From positions 1 through 64,000 of the forward strand of contig JADJYG010000023.1 of assembly GCA_016719895.1 (NCBI GenBank): DNA of 64,000 nt. Reading direction: 5' to 3'. Below, one piece after another: positions 63,063-64,000 of the stretch. The translations under genes were made by a program, and so were the position numbers. The first letter of the stretch is position 1. Each line of letters starts with the position of its first letter. Source of the stretch: Saprospirales bacterium. Lineage in GTDB: Bacteria; Bacteroidota; Bacteroidia; Chitinophagales; Saprospiraceae. The notes under the pieces are model-generated. The model was given only the letters and a program-made list of their open reading frames with translations. It searched no databases and was not told where the DNA came from.

Positions 63063-63738
63063 CAGGCAGCTTTTTGGTAAAACTGAATGGCGTCTTTCAC
63101 TTCTTGTTTTTTGAGGCCGTAAATGGCGGCAATGAAATCTACTTTTTCACCACTTTGATACATACAATGCAGGACGCTTGCTAAAATATTCGTCCCTTTT
63201 ACTACCGGCTGTCCAAACTGATGGTGCGGATCCACCACAATACTCCGGTTTTTCCCGGACGGATAGAGCCGTTGGGCAACCTGATCCTCCGTACCAAAAT
63301 CTATTTTTTTACGAAATCTTCGATTACTTCTTTCAAATTATACTGAAAACCGGACTGGGCATCTACAACGCTTTCGCCACCGTCTGGAGAAAATAAAATG
63401 GCGCGGCCGTCGGTCATGATACGGTAGGAAGCAAATGGGTATGGCGTGTCGAATTGCCGCCGGAGTAGTTTATGGCTTTTTACAATCCGGCTAACGGGTA
63501 CGCCATGGCAGCGCAATTCATAGAACACATAAAACTCTACCAAAGCATAAAAATTCACCGATTTGTCCTTCCGTTCGCCCCAGGAATTCCGATGGCCCGA
63601 CCCCGGAACAAGCTGCAAATCCCAATACTCTTTCAACCATCGGCGCACTTTTTCCAAGGGCAAACGAAGTATTTCGGCAACATCAGCCACCGTAAATATG
63701 CCGTAACCTAACTTGGGTTGATTTGCAAATGCCGTCAT
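63062..63738 (-). CDS. VapB45-like antitoxin (HTH plus DUF433), split by a -1 shift at A7
   Basis: The first frame (63738-63301) encodes a MerR-like helix-turn-helix (FTVADVAEILRLPLEKVRRW) and a linker domain. It ends VKK-stop. A -1 shift on the heptamer A_AAA_AAA (63310-63304) continues as IDFGTEDQVAQRLYP and then a DUF433 domain (VDPHHQFGQPVVKGTNILAS, YGLKKQEVKDAIQFYQ) to a TGA at 63062-63064, about 225 residues in all. This equals the layout of mycobacterial VapB45. Whether this is programmed frameshifting, a lost A in a homopolymer or a sequencing error cannot be told here. It overlaps the toxin gene start. Confidence 0.7.
63304..63310 (-). promoter_or_regulatory. Slippery heptamer A_AAA_AAA in the antitoxin gene
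   Basis: In the zero frame the codons are GTA AAA AAA TAG. The heptamer is positioned exactly as X_XXY_YYZ, with a stop as the very next codon. A -1 slip reads ATA GAT and enters the DUF433 frame. Confidence 0.5.
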
Positions 63739-63796
63739 GAGAATACCGAATTTGACACAAAATTAAGCAACATTTTGTTGCAGGACAAGCCTTTTT

Positions 63797-64000
63797 TCAA
63801 ACAAATTTCACGCCATCTATCTCCGCCATTATCCGCTCCGTTTCCGTCAGCGCCACGATGATCCGCTGGTAATGCAATATATCCTCGTACCCCAATGCCC
63901 GGCCCTTGCGGTCTTTCAGCCATTTCTGCGCGGGCTGGTAGCCGCCGATATAGAAGTTCCAGGCCGTTTCGGGTACGCCGTCGAAGTATTTCGTGTCATT
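63797..64000 (-). CDS. C-terminus of a probable type ISP restriction-modification enzyme
   Basis: Partial, with the 5' part beyond the window. The last 67 residues read DGVPETAWNFYIGGYQPAQK, WLKDRKGRALGYEDILHYQR and IIVALTETERIM, then MAEIDGVKFV. This matches my recollection of the C-terminal end of single-chain type ISP restriction/methyltransferase enzymes, where 'ETAWNFYIGGYQPAQKWLKDR' closes the target-recognition domain. It lies 59 bases upstream of the antitoxin gene on the same strand. Confidence 0.7.
   Translation of the reverse strand, partial: NDTKYFDGVPETAWNFYIGGYQPAQKWLKDRKGRALGYEDILHYQRIIVALTETERIMAEIDGVKFV

Overview
The window reads as a moderately GC-rich member of the Bacteroidota. 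The best guess is a relative of the Saprospiria (Haliscomenobacter or Lewinella group), inferred from gene content and not from any search. The supporting signs are TAnnTTTG promoter boxes, type IX secretion (T9SS) sorting tails of the SPNP type, two TonB-dependent receptors with N-terminal carboxypeptidase-D-like domains, two DUF4199 proteins, an HU(CCDC81)-SPOR protein, a group III truncated haemoglobin and a long-form PurC. Most genes are ordinary chromosomal housekeeping genes. Both edges look like decayed accessory DNA.

Layout. 1-1.5 kb: an edge fragment, a possible transposase relic and a deletion-scarred pseudogene. 1.5-4 kb: serC, a YgjP-type zinc peptidase and a globin. 3.9-4.5 kb: a large inverted array of CAGGAT repeats facing a TonB receptor (4.5-7.0 kb). 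7-15 kb: folC, a glycosyltransferase, a CrtZ-type hydroxylase, an alkyltransferase-like protein with rsmA, an aromatic/His-rich secreted protein and a beta-solenoid membrane protein. 15.1-17.4 kb: the second copy of a MITE-like element, tRNA-Pro and tRNA-Thr, and a GNAT domain fused in frame to branched-chain aminotransferase. 17.4-26.2 kb: a PaaY-like protein, a frameshifted T9SS-secreted VCBS protein, an NrtR-type NUDIX regulator, an HU-SPOR protein, methylmalonyl-CoA epimerase and a UvrD helicase fused to a probable Fe-S nuclease. 26-29.5 kb: a minus-strand set with glutaminase, a hydrolase-fold protein lacking its nucleophile and two DUF4199 proteins. 29.8-35.3 kb: ABC exporter, dnaX, a Crp-family regulator and pyrD. 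35-40 kb: radical SAM protein, pentapeptide-repeat protein and acyl-CoA synthetase. 40.7-44.5 kb: TPR protein, Wzz-like and O-antigen ligase-like proteins. 44.5-47.2 kb: a minus-strand run of thioredoxin, VanY-like carboxypeptidase, thioredoxin-fold protein and nadC. 47-52.5 kb: a truncated pseudogene, subtilase with SH3b domains, a WecE-type aminotransferase and purC. 52.6-57.2 kb: two tandem beta-propeller T9SS cargo genes. 57.2-60.9 kb: repeats, a second TonB receptor with a His/Cys-rich partner, and hpf. 61.2-64 kb: an aldehyde dehydrogenase, a broken VapBC45-like module and the C-terminus of a probable type ISP restriction-modification enzyme.

The most notable observations are as follows. 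(1) The two tandem T9SS cargo genes share an exactly identical 292-bp sorting-domain segment although their bodies have diverged. (2) dnaX has a run of nine A's where slippage by one base would yield a gamma-like product of about 380 residues. (3) The antitoxin gene of the VapBC45-like pair breaks exactly on an A_AAA_AAA heptamer, and its toxin has an in-frame stop. (4) CAGGAT repeats lie at the 3' ends of genes in convergent gaps, always in the same sense as the gene they follow. (5) A MITE-like element with 19-bp terminal inverted repeats occurs twice.
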